NCBI GenBank assembly: GCA_016764835.1
Contig: JAESRD010000307.1
Span: 1-31,405, forward strand
Direction: 5' to 3'
DNA: 31,405 bases
DNA from: Paracoccaceae bacterium
GTDB lineage: Bacteria; Pseudomonadota; Alphaproteobacteria; Rhodobacterales; Rhodobacteraceae
A program made the position numbers and the translations under genes. Positions within the stretch are counted from its first letter, which is position 1, and every line of letters starts with the position of its first letter. Below are positions 16,131 to 23,632 of this stretch, piece by piece. A model generated the notes under the pieces. That model saw nothing but the letters and a program-made list of their open reading frames with translations, was not told where the DNA came from and did no database searches.

Positions 16131-16224
16131 AAATCAAGCTGCCGCGCGTATCAAGCCGAAGGACAATTGCGGAAAATTTTGTAGAGCGAACGCAAAGATT
16201 GGCGGAAATGGCCTCGTCCTATTG

Positions 16225-17226
16225 TTAGCCGAAAGTTGCGGCCCAAGTTGGTAATATGTCTGCAGAGTGAGGTTGGGCAGCGTAAACGCCTCGGGCTATG
16301 GCCCGCGAAAGGCAAACGGCGGCGACGGAACCAAGTTGAGACAGCTGCGCCGGGCTTTGTCGGTCTAGCGGTTTTTGCCCCGATGACAGGGCAAAAATGA
16401 GGTCGCCATCTTGGGGCGTGTGGGCGGGCACTATTGCCCGCGCTATCCCATCATGGGCGGCAATCGCCAACCTGTAGCACTCGGCCTTTGTTAGGTCTGC
16501 ATCTGTCGCCACGATTGCGATTGTCGTGTTGCCATCACCCGTGCCCAATAGGGTGGCCTTGGTCTGTGGCGCTAAGCCGTTATGGCCGCTTTGTTGGCTG
16601 GCGGGCCGACCGCCAAACTCATTGTTCTGCTCAAACGGCGCGGCCCAAAAACTTCCTTTGGCCGATGAAACAGCTGAGCCGACCGGATTGACAGCAACCA
16701 ACGCAGCCACTGTGAACTTACCCAAGGTCGCTGAAGCAGATCCTAATCCACCTTTAAAATCAGCTGTGAGCGCGCCATATCCGGCGCCGGCCGTACCAAG
16801 CGCGAATGTGTCGGAAGCGGCTTCAAAAGCCATTTTGCCTAAGACAGAATAAGGGTTTGCCTTCCAGTTTTTATCCCCGCCATTTAGCAGATCAAACAAG
16901 ATGGCACCGGGGACAATGGGCACTCTTACATTGCCCACTGGGTATCCACGGTTGTTCTGAGCCAATGCGTCGACGACCCCGGAGCATGCATCAAGGCCAA
17001 ATGCAGAGCCGCCCGACAAGACCAACGCATCTATTTTTTGAACAGTTTTATCAGGTGCGAGCAGTTCGGTGTCGCGGGTGCCAGGTGCGCCGCCCATAAT
17101 GTGAACTGACGCTGTCATTGGTGTGTCGCAAACAACAACAGTGACGCCAGAATTTAAATCTTGATCCGCTGCATTGCCAACGCGCAAGCCCGGAACATCC
17201 GTGATCAAATTGTTAGAGCAGTTCAT
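16225..17226 (-). CDS. P1 family peptidase (DmpA/NylC-like N-terminal nucleophile amidase)
   Basis: 333-residue member of the S58 family (L-aminopeptidase DmpA, beta-peptidyl aminopeptidases, 6-aminohexanoate-oligomer hydrolase NylC). These proteins cut themselves into two chains and use the new N-terminal Ser or Thr to hydrolyse an amide. Seen: LITDVPGLRVGNA at the N-terminus, VLSGGSAFGLDA around 69-80, ALVAVNPVGSAVS around 175-187, and GDGNTTIAIVATDADL around 230-245, where Asn233-Thr234 matches the Asn-Thr cleavage of NylC. The ATG at 17226 is preferred over an in-frame TTG at 17244; GGGAAAG precedes it. It stands alone, about 150 bases before gntR on the same strand, and may belong to the same regulatory neighbourhood. 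An amide-linked or lactam-like pathway substrate is possible. Substrate unknown. Confidence 0.85.
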   Translation of the reverse strand: MNCSNNLITDVPGLRVGNAADQDLNSGVTVVVCDTPMTASVHIMGGAPGTRDTELLAPDKTVQKIDALVLSGGSAFGLDACSGVVDALAQNNRGYPVGNVRVPIVPGAILFDLLNGGDKNWKANPYSVLGKMAFEAASDTFALGTAGAGYGALTADFKGGLGSASATLGKFTVAALVAVNPVGSAVSSAKGSFWAAPFEQNNEFGGRPASQQSGHNGLAPQTKATLLGTGDGNTTIAIVATDADLTKAECYRLAIAAHDGIARAIVPAHTPQDGDLIFALSSGQKPLDRQSPAQLSQLGSVAAVCLSRAIARGVYAAQPHSADILPTWAATFG

Positions 17227-17556
17227 GTTTTTTATCTTTCCCAAAAGCTCTTGTCATTGCTTTTCATCGGCGCTGTTTGCGGTGCTAATTTCCACATATG
17301 GCTTGATCCACAAGAACAATTATATGCCTAACGATTATGCTGGACGATGAACAATGTGTCCATAAATGTGAGCAAATGGTGGGGTCGGAAATGGCCAAAC
17401 CGACGAATTGCGTGCTCGATTTTGCATCAGCTCTGAAGGGGTCTATTTCAGCACATATTTTTGGTGATTATTGTGCTGATGTGGGCATTGTTTCTCATAT
17501 CCGACCCCACGCCAATCGTCGGGTTCATGGGGCTACTGCCGAATTGGATAGGGCGC
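17227..17556. repeat. 330-base gap with two nested inverted repeats
   Basis: No gene is supported here. An outer inverted repeat pairs GTGGGGTCGGA (17379-17389) with TCCGACCCCAC (17500-17510), 11 bases, perfect. Inside it TCAGCACA (17448-17455) pairs with TGTGCTGA (17472-17479). No T-tract follows either stem, so neither is a convincing intrinsic terminator for the SDR gene that ends at 17557. On the minus strand a TATAAT (17319-17324 as ATTATA) could serve the P1 peptidase gene, but no -35 was found. An 89-codon plus-strand frame (17337-17606) runs into the SDR gene and looks accidental. Confidence 0.5.
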
Positions 17557-18375
17557 TTACTGTTGCTTGGGTTCTCGTCCAGAATGCGTCCAGTTCGGCG
17601 AAATAGCGTCGCGTGGTGCGGTAAGCGCTTCTTCGGATAGGAACTTGGTCGACGACCAGCCACCGTCGACGGCGAGGATTTGCCCGTTTATCCAGCCTGA
17701 GGCTGGAGACGACAAGAACAAGATAGCTTGGGCAACATCTTCAACTCTGCCATGCCTTGGGCTGGGCGTCATATCATCATTCATCCGCCGAAAGCCCTGA
17801 TCATCCAAGCGGTGCATTGTCATCGGTGTGGGGATGACACCCGGCGCCACAGCATTGGAGCGAATACCGGCAGAGCCGTATTGACAGGCCATATGCAAAG
17901 TTAGCCCGTTGAGACCCGCCTTTGCCGCCGAATATGCGCCGCCGCGCAGCCCGCCAGTCAGCGCGTAGGTCGATGAGACATTTACGATCGTCGCCTCATC
18001 ACCAAAAGCAGTGAGGGCTTCGCGGGCCATACGGAACGGGGCACGCAGCATGACGTTGAGAAATATATCAAGTGTTTCATCATCGGTTGTGTGCACAGGC
18101 TGCGGGCTGCCGATGCCCGCATTATTGACCAAATGGTCTAACCGACCAAAGCGCTCAAGCGCAAAAGCAACGGCCCGTTGGGGTGCGTCATCCGCGGTGA
18201 TATCACATGAAATGGTGGCGATCGGGGCGGGTAGATCGGCACAAATTTTTGCGGCCTTAGCCAGCTTGGCCTTGTCTCGCGCCACACCAACCACCGCTAT
18301 GCCAGCGTTTAGAAAGGCTTGTGCCGTGGCCAGCCCAATGCCGCTGGAAACGCCTGTGATCAGGGCGACACGCAT
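17557..18375 (-). CDS. SDR family oxidoreductase
   Basis: 272-residue short-chain dehydrogenase. Seen: TGVSSGIG at 7-14, NNAG at 84-87, Ser134/135, Tyr148 and Lys152 in YSAAK, and LAVDGGWSS near the end. The last 30 or so residues extend beyond the usual end of the fold. The frame opens at 18525, but the ATG at 18375 shares one base with the stop of the acyl-CoA dehydrogenase small subunit (TGATG), has GAGAGGA upstream, and begins exactly at the Rossmann strand. It is the last gene of the leftward operon with the split acyl-CoA dehydrogenase. It may oxidise a hydroxyl formed on the acyl-CoA or on a ring of the substrate; a separate HSD10-like enzyme at 27211-27972 is the better candidate for the ordinary 3-hydroxyacyl-CoA step. 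Confidence 0.88.
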   Translation of the reverse strand: MRVALITGVSSGIGLATAQAFLNAGIAVVGVARDKAKLAKAAKICADLPAPIATISCDITADDAPQRAVAFALERFGRLDHLVNNAGIGSPQPVHTTDDETLDIFLNVMLRAPFRMAREALTAFGDEATIVNVSSTYALTGGLRGGAYSAAKAGLNGLTLHMACQYGSAGIRSNAVAPGVIPTPMTMHRLDDQGFRRMNDDMTPSPRHGRVEDVAQAILFLSSPASGWINGQILAVDGGWSSTKFLSEEALTAPRDAISPNWTHSGREPKQQ

Positions 18376-19358
18376 CAAGTATCCTCTCGGGTTGGTGCCA
18401 TTGGCGCCGGCAGTGCCAGAAAATCGGTTTGGCCGATGAGCTGGCGTAACACATGCGCTTGTTTGAGAAACAAATGCGCGTCGGCCTCGGCAGAAAAGCC
18501 AATACCACCATGGATTTGGATGCAAATACGCGCGTTTTCCAACGCAACATTGGGGGCAATGCGCGCCAGCGCGGCGGTTTGAAAAGCGGCGTCTTCGCTT
18601 TGCTTGCCCACGGCTATTGCCGCCATATCAAGTTGCGCTGACAGTTTCTCCACGCCGAGCGCCATATTCGCACAATGGTGCTTTATGGCCTGAAATGACC
18701 CGATTGGCCTGCCAAATTGCTCGCGGATTTTTGCATATTCCACCGCCAGATCACGCGCGCCCTCGGCCACACCGAGCAGCTGCGCCGAGACCAATATTTG
18801 CGCGGTTTGGGATGTCTGCGCTTTAGCAACATTGTTGCTTTTTGGGGCGGGCAAGGAGGCTATTGCAAAGATAGGCTGCCCCTGCGCCATCGCGGCTTTG
18901 CGGTCGCGGTTAACCTGTGAAATATCGATCAATTGCATCGTATCATGCTGACGAATGATGCCGAGCACCGCCGCGCCATTGCCAAGCAGCAAGATCCCAT
19001 TTTTTGTTTTGACCATTGCTGAAACACTGGTTTGGCCCTCAGTAATCTTGACGGCTTGTTCCAATTGTCCATTGTCCAACGCTATCCGCGCGGCGATAGG
19101 GGCGGCCAGCGCCGCGGGTGAGATCAGATGTCTGCCCAGCTGAACATGCAATAGTGCTTCATCCAACAGGGTGAAACCAGCGCCGCCATGCGCTTCAGGC
19201 AGGGCGAAAGCAAATGCGCCAAATGCGACCAAAGGCGCCAGCGATTCAGCGGTTGCAGGGCCGCGCAACCGGCTGAGTGGATAATGCTCGGCCAACATGG
19301 CGCGGCAAGCATCATGGATTTGGCGTTGGTCTTCGGTTTGGTTCAGATCAAAGCTCAA
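18375..19358 (-). CDS. Acyl-CoA dehydrogenase family protein, short subunit of a split pair
   Basis: 327 residues, shorter than the usual 380-400, with a weakly conserved middle region and a clear C-terminal half: YAKIREQFGRPIGSFQAIKH, then IQIHGGIGFSAEADAHLFLK. These are family motifs for FAD contact. It follows the long subunit with a TTGA overlap, its TTG start sharing bases with the TGA of that gene, and AAGGGAG lies upstream. Adjacent long/short acyl-CoA dehydrogenase genes are the hallmark of the alpha2beta2 enzymes known from actinobacterial steroid side-chain breakdown (ChsE1-ChsE2 and relatives), where the active site is built from both chains. It probably has no activity alone. Confidence 0.85.
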   Translation of the reverse strand: MSFDLNQTEDQRQIHDACRAMLAEHYPLSRLRGPATAESLAPLVAFGAFAFALPEAHGGAGFTLLDEALLHVQLGRHLISPAALAAPIAARIALDNGQLEQAVKITEGQTSVSAMVKTKNGILLLGNGAAVLGIIRQHDTMQLIDISQVNRDRKAAMAQGQPIFAIASLPAPKSNNVAKAQTSQTAQILVSAQLLGVAEGARDLAVEYAKIREQFGRPIGSFQAIKHHCANMALGVEKLSAQLDMAAIAVGKQSEDAAFQTAALARIAPNVALENARICIQIHGGIGFSAEADAHLFLKQAHVLRQLIGQTDFLALPAPMAPTREDT

Positions 19359-20494
19359 GCCCGCGGCTCCCTTGGCAGGCCGAGAATGCGCTCAGCAATG
19401 ATGTTGCGTTGAATTTCTGCTGTGCCACCGGCAATGGTCTCGCTGTAAGATTCGAGGTAATCATGCACCATCGGCCCATCGAGCAGCGCCTCTGCCCCTA
19501 AAGTGTCAATCGCAGTTCGGTGAATGCGCTGTGCCAGCTCTGCAAATGTCAGCCGTATAAGCGAGCCGTCAAACGGCGTGCCGCCGTCGCGCAGTACGGC
19601 GCGATAAGTCATAGCGCGCAGTGCCGCCGCCTCGGCCCGTAGGTCTGCCAACTGCTCAGATAGCGCTGTGCCGGGCTGTGCTTGAGCCGATGTGATCAGG
19701 TCTTCAACAGTGACAGACAGCTCCAGCTGAAGTGCGATAGCTGCGGTTTTGCGCTCAAACCCAAGCGTCGTCATGGCCACATTCCAGCCGTCATGCAGCG
19801 CGCCGACCACGTTTGACAGCGGAATGCGAACATCATCATAGAACACTTCGGCAAAGTGACTAACGCCGGCCATATTCTCGATTGGGCGCACTGTGATGCC
19901 GGGTAATGTCATATCGCAAATCACCCAAGACAGGCCGCGATGCCGTTTTGAGCCGGGTTCGGTGCGGATAAGCAGTTCCTGATAATCGGCCAGATCAGCG
20001 CATGTGCTCCAAATTTTCTGGCCGTTCACCACCAGCATATCATCCTCAACCTTGCCAGTGGTCTTGAGCGAGGCCAAATCTGAACCGGAACCGGGCTCAG
20101 AGAACCCTTGGCACCAGATTGATTTGCCAGACAAAATGCGCGGCAGATGAAATGATTTTTGTGTGTCACTACCGCAGGCAATGAGCGTTGGGCCGGCATG
20201 GTTCAGCCCGACAAACGTACAATCAAGCGCGGACGGCGCGCGGGCGCGGGTATATTCTTCATACCAAATGATCAGGCGTGCAGGGGATAGACCTTGACCG
20301 CCAAACTCTCGGGGCCATGCAACACCCGACCAGCCAGCTGCATGGCATTTTGCCAGCCATTGGGTTGCGGTTTTGCGCGCTGTTTGGCCGCCATGGCGGA
20401 TATTGTCACTCGAGGTTACGCCCAAATTGGCCCTCAGCCAGGCGCGGGCACGCAGTCGAAAGCTATTGTCATCAATCTCAATGTCCAAGTTCAT
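19355..20494 (-). CDS. Acyl-CoA dehydrogenase family protein, long subunit of a split pair
   Basis: 379 residues, full length. Seen: an N-terminal helical domain, WCQGFSEPGSGSDLASLKT from Trp127, the beta-domain VNGQKIWSTCADLADY, and C-terminal GGTAEIQRNIIAERILGLPRE. Odd: the residue at the position of the medium-chain enzyme's catalytic glutamate (IYEGT) is Gly356 here (IAGGT), so the base must be elsewhere, as in some relatives, or in the partner chain. It heads the leftward operon with the short subunit and an SDR, and is divergent from a second long/short pair across a 271-base control region. Substrate: an acyl-CoA, possibly branched or ring-bearing. Confidence 0.88.
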   Translation of the reverse strand: MNLDIEIDDNSFRLRARAWLRANLGVTSSDNIRHGGQTARKTATQWLAKCHAAGWSGVAWPREFGGQGLSPARLIIWYEEYTRARAPSALDCTFVGLNHAGPTLIACGSDTQKSFHLPRILSGKSIWCQGFSEPGSGSDLASLKTTGKVEDDMLVVNGQKIWSTCADLADYQELLIRTEPGSKRHRGLSWVICDMTLPGITVRPIENMAGVSHFAEVFYDDVRIPLSNVVGALHDGWNVAMTTLGFERKTAAIALQLELSVTVEDLITSAQAQPGTALSEQLADLRAEAAALRAMTYRAVLRDGGTPFDGSLIRLTFAELAQRIHRTAIDTLGAEALLDGPMVHDYLESYSETIAGGTAEIQRNIIAERILGLPREPRA

Positions 20495-20584
20495 CGCCTA
20501 TCAGCCTAGTTCTTCAGTGTTGGTCGACATTCATCCCTATCGACCGAAGAGTGTTTCGATGGAAATCTCAATCACAATTAGTCA

Positions 20585-20597
20585 CCCATAATATGGG
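20585..20597. promoter_or_regulatory. Palindromic operator CCCATAATATGGG
   Basis: CCCAT and ATGGG arms around AAT, followed by ACA. The 16 bases from 20585 match those from 20740 at 14 positions. On the minus strand the core holds TATTAT, a 5-of-6 -10 match that could serve the leftward acyl-CoA dehydrogenase operon about 90 bases away. No clean -35 was found. The IclR gene ending the rightward operon is the obvious candidate binder; this is a context-based guess. Confidence 0.6.
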
Positions 20598-20722
20598 ACA
20601 AGATAGAGCAACTCACAAGCTCCACAAACGCAGTCAAAAAGCACTCACCTTCCAATTAATATAAGAAATAACCCAAAACACTGCGGTTGACACTAGCGCC
20701 GAGACATGCGCTTTTCAACACG

Positions 20723-20738
20723 TTTCTTATGTAAGAAA
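20723..20738. promoter_or_regulatory. 16-base palindrome TTTCTTATGTAAGAAA
   Basis: Seven-base arms TTTCTTA/TAAGAAA around TG are perfectly complementary. It touches the second CCCA-N5-TGGG site, and the pair ends five bases before the ribosome-binding site of the rightward acyl-CoA dehydrogenase. A similar stretch, ATAAGAAATAACCCAA, occurs near 20660-20675, so the half-site may be repeated. Operator or short stem in the leader; function unknown. Confidence 0.5.
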
Positions 20739-20739
20739 T

Positions 20740-20752
20740 CCCAATATATGGG
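20740..20752. promoter_or_regulatory. Palindromic operator CCCAATATATGGG
   Basis: Second copy of the CCCA...TGGG element, 155 bases from the first, with the same trailing ACA. It lies directly before the GGAGGAAAG ribosome-binding site of the gene starting at 20766, a place where bound protein would block transcription into the rightward operon. Copies at both ends of the divergent region suggest joint control of both operons. Confidence 0.6.
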
Positions 20753-20765
20753 ACATGGAGGAAAG

Positions 20766-21917
20766 ATGGATTTTACATGGTCGCGCGAAGATACAGAGTT
20801 TCGCTCTCGTGTCCGTGGGGTTCTTAGCCGCGAATTGCCGACCAATTGGCCAACTTTAGCACGCCATGGCCCAGGCTCGCGTCAGCAAACAGAGTTTTGC
20901 CTCGAATTTTGCCCAAAGCTTGCTGAAGCGGGCTTGTTGGTGCCGCACTGGCCGCGCGAATGGGGCGGTGCTGAGCGCCCGGTTTGGGAGCATTTCATTC
21001 TGGGCGAAGAGATGTGGGCCGCCGGTGAGCCGCGCGGCGCGCAATATATGAATGTGAATTGGATCGGCCCGGTGCTGATGCAATTTGGTTCAGACGCACA
21101 GAAACAGCGCTACATACCACAAATGGCGGCAGGCAAAGCGATCTGGTGTCAGGGTTTCTCGGAGCCGAATGCCGGATCCGACCTTGCCAGTCTAAAAACC
21201 CGTGCCGACCGGGAGGGCGATGAATATGTCATCAATGGCCAGAAGATTTGGACGTCTTATGCCGGGATGGCAGACCAGTGTTTCTTGCTCGCGCGCGTTA
21301 GCGGCGCCGGCGAGGGCAAGTCGGCGATAGCTATTTTTATCGTGCCAATGACAACACCGGGCATTGAGGTACGCTCAATTCCGAGCCTCATCGGCCACGG
21401 CGATATCCATGAGGTATTCTTCACCGATGTGCACATTCCTGTTTCCGCCCGTCTTGGCGAGGTTGGGCAGGGGTGGAAGATTATCTCAGCGGCTTTGGCG
21501 AATGAGCGGGTCGGTATTCCACGCTACCAACTGGCCACAATTATTCTGGATGAAATGGTTGGGCTTTTGAAAACTCGTGGTCAATTCGGCGACCCGGTTA
21601 TTCGGCTGCGGGCCGCGCAAGCCGCCGCATCATGCGAGGCCGCGCGCATTTTAGTCTACCATGTGGTTGATGCTAAATCTCGCGGGCAGATACTCGGAGC
21701 CGACGCCAATGTTGCGCGGCTTGCGGTCATTGGCGCTGATCATGCGGTAAGCGATTTCGGTATGGATTTTCTGGCCGATTGTTATTCGGGAGCGGGGCAT
21801 GTTTCGTTTATGTCGCATCACGAGCGGGCGATCGTGACAGGCATTGCGGCGGGGGCGGCCGAAATTCAGCTCAATATCGTGGCACAGCGCTATCTCAACC
21901 TTCCAAGGGAGGCGTGA
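20766..21917 (+). CDS. Acyl-CoA dehydrogenase family protein, long subunit of second split pair
   Basis: 383 residues. Seen: HWPREWGGAERPVWEHFIL near 61-79, WCQGFSEPNAGSDLASLKT from Trp127, VINGQKIWTSYAGMADQ, and the C-terminal AGAAEIQLNIVAQRYLNLPRE. As in the leftward long subunit, the usual catalytic glutamate site is not acidic (Ala362 where IYEGT has Glu). The frame opens at 20706, but the ATG at 20766 follows GGAGG and starts the conserved FTWSREDTEFR region. Only 3 bases separate it from the short subunit. It shares the domain plan of the leftward pair, but the two differ at most positions, so they probably act on different acyl-CoAs or at successive rounds. Confidence 0.88.
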   Translation: MDFTWSREDTEFRSRVRGVLSRELPTNWPTLARHGPGSRQQTEFCLEFCPKLAEAGLLVPHWPREWGGAERPVWEHFILGEEMWAAGEPRGAQYMNVNWIGPVLMQFGSDAQKQRYIPQMAAGKAIWCQGFSEPNAGSDLASLKTRADREGDEYVINGQKIWTSYAGMADQCFLLARVSGAGEGKSAIAIFIVPMTTPGIEVRSIPSLIGHGDIHEVFFTDVHIPVSARLGEVGQGWKIISAALANERVGIPRYQLATIILDEMVGLLKTRGQFGDPVIRLRAAQAAASCEAARILVYHVVDAKSRGQILGADANVARLAVIGADHAVSDFGMDFLADCYSGAGHVSFMSHHERAIVTGIAAGAAEIQLNIVAQRYLNLPREA

Positions 21918-21920
21918 TAA

Positions 21921-22841
21921 ATGCGGCTTGCGTTTAACGAAGATCAAACAACGTTTTCAACATTTTTGGAGCAAATGCTGGCATCAGATGTCTGTGGCTT
22001 CCGGCCTGCACCAGAATGGGAACGCTTGGAATATGGCGATGCAATAGATGTGCAGCTTGCTGAAAACGGGTTTTTTGACGCCGCCGCCGAGGAGACGCTT
22101 GGGCCTGTTATGGCCGCGGAAATGATTTTCAAAATAGCTCAGCTGCCTGTGGCGGTGGAATGTGCCGCATCGGCACTGTTGCGCCCTAATTTCGCGTCTA
22201 AACTCCCTCGGCCGATCGCAGTGATCGAGGCTGAGCCTCATCATCCAATTCGCTTTTTGCCAATGGCGCGTTCGGTCATTTGGCTGTCGCAGTCTAAGGT
22301 AAGAACCGCGATCTTGAAAGACGGCGATGTGCAAAAGGCGGACACATTGTTTGCCTACCCTATGGGGGTGCTCAATATGGCCGCACTGACATGGGATGAC
22401 GTTGATACGGATGCGGCAAAAGCCTTAGATTTATGGCGCATCGGGGTCGCGGCCGAATTGGCAGGTGCCCTGAAAGGCGGGCTTAATTCTGTGCTGGAAC
22501 ATGTCAAAGAGCGCCACCAGTTTGGCCGCCCGCTTGGCAGCTTTCAGGCGGTTCAACACCGGCTTGCGCAAGGGGTGATTGAAATTGACAGTGCCCGCTG
22601 GTTGATCCTAAAAGCCGCCCAATCGCAAGACCCAGCCGATGCCGCGCTCGCATTGGCGCATACTCAAAATATGGCGACCCGCATTGGCTATGATTTGCAC
22701 CAATTTATGGGGGCAATGGGGTTGACGCTCGAACATCCGTTACACCGTTGGACCTATCGCGCCCGGCTATTGCGCTCTGCGCTGGGGGGTGCATCATCTG
22801 CCTTTGGGCACTATGCCGATGCGCGATGGGGGCCAGCATGA
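21921..22841 (+). CDS. Acyl-CoA dehydrogenase family protein, short subunit of second split pair
   Basis: 306 residues with a divergent N-terminal two thirds and a conserved C-terminal helical domain. Seen: LEHVKERHQFGRPLGSFQAV with the FAD-binding arginine region, and HQFMGAMGLTLEHPLHRWTY. The start ATG lies three bases after the long-subunit stop, with AGGGAGG in the end of that gene. It ends in an ATGA overlap with the crotonase gene. The same reasoning as for the first pair makes it the partner chain of a heteromeric dehydrogenase rather than an independent enzyme. Confidence 0.86.
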   Translation: MRLAFNEDQTTFSTFLEQMLASDVCGFRPAPEWERLEYGDAIDVQLAENGFFDAAAEETLGPVMAAEMIFKIAQLPVAVECAASALLRPNFASKLPRPIAVIEAEPHHPIRFLPMARSVIWLSQSKVRTAILKDGDVQKADTLFAYPMGVLNMAALTWDDVDTDAAKALDLWRIGVAAELAGALKGGLNSVLEHVKERHQFGRPLGSFQAVQHRLAQGVIEIDSARWLILKAAQSQDPADAALALAHTQNMATRIGYDLHQFMGAMGLTLEHPLHRWTYRARLLRSALGGASSAFGHYADARWGPA

Positions 22842-23632
22842 ACGACGTGCCAGATTTTGAAACCATATTGCTAAGCCGCCAAGACCGGCGGTTGACGATC
22901 ATGCTGAACCGGCCCGATGTATTGAATGCGTTCAACACCGTGATGCATGTCGAGTTCATTGAGGCGCTGGTGTTTGCGCAAAATGACCAAGGCTCTGACG
23001 TGATATTGCTGACCGGCGCGGGCCGGGCATTTTCAGCCGGTGGTGATCTGGATCAGATGGCGCATGTGATTGAAAACCCAGACTTGTTTGACAAGGAGGC
23101 TGAGAATGCCAAGCGGCTGATATTCACATTGCTTGATATTGAAAAGCCGATTATCGCGCGGATCAACGGCCATGCGGTTGGGCTTGGTGCAACGATTGCG
23201 CTGTTTTGCGATGTCATCTTTGCCGCTGAACGCGCTAAGATCGGCGACCCGCATGTTGCGATTGGCCTCGTTGCTGGCGATGGCGGCGCAATCATCTGGC
23301 CGCAGCTCATCGGCTTTGCCCGTGCCAAAGAATATTTGCTGACCGGCGCGCTGCTGAGCGCTGTGCAAGCGGCCGAAATTGGGCTGATAAATCATGCAGT
23401 CCCGTTCGAAGAGCTGGATGCGCGGGTTGATAGTTTTTGCGACAAGCTGCTGATGGGGGCGGTTGAGGCGATCCGCTGGACCAAAGCCACCGTAAACATT
23501 GAGCTTAAGCGCCTTGCCCATGCGATGATGGAGCCGGGAATGGCCTATGAAGCCCGCTCTGTGCGCACAACCGCGCACCGCAGACTTGTGACAGAGCTGC
23601 GCGCCAAAGTATCGGCCAAGAACAAGCCATGA
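22838..23632 (+). CDS. Enoyl-CoA hydratase/isomerase (crotonase) family protein with atypical active site
   Basis: 264-residue crotonase-fold protein. Seen: the oxyanion-hole region AFSAGGDL at 65-71, GHAVGLGATIALFCDV at 111-126, and PHVAIGLVAGDGG at 138-150. At the places of the two catalytic glutamates of mitochondrial enoyl-CoA hydratase (GCELA and QPEIL) it has Thr119 and His139, but it keeps an aspartate, Asp148, where dienoyl-CoA isomerase also has one. Ordinary hydration is therefore uncertain; isomerisation, C-C hydrolysis or another thioester reaction is possible. The longer frame from 22748 is rejected in favour of the ATG at 22838, which overlaps the preceding stop as ATGA. The 3' end overlaps the acyl-CoA ligase gene as ATGA. 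Confidence 0.87.
   Translation: MNDVPDFETILLSRQDRRLTIMLNRPDVLNAFNTVMHVEFIEALVFAQNDQGSDVILLTGAGRAFSAGGDLDQMAHVIENPDLFDKEAENAKRLIFTLLDIEKPIIARINGHAVGLGATIALFCDVIFAAERAKIGDPHVAIGLVAGDGGAIIWPQLIGFARAKEYLLTGALLSAVQAAEIGLINHAVPFEELDARVDSFCDKLLMGAVEAIRWTKATVNIELKRLAHAMMEPGMAYEARSVRTTAHRRLVTELRAKVSAKNKP

Noticed and set aside
16072..16137. Upstream ATG start for gntR
   Set aside because: It would place the operator inside the coding sequence, and ATG 16071 has CAGGAG and the usual GntR N-terminus.
16179..16188. TTTGTAGAGC as a further GntR box
   Set aside because: Only one half of the site is present, without the ACA arm.
17448..17479. Intrinsic terminator for the SDR operon
   Set aside because: The stem is only 8 pairs with a 16-base loop, and no T run follows on the minus strand.
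17337..17606. 89-codon plus-strand frame in the gap before the SDR gene
   Set aside because: It runs into the SDR gene on the other strand, has no clear ribosome-binding site and shows no recognisable motif.
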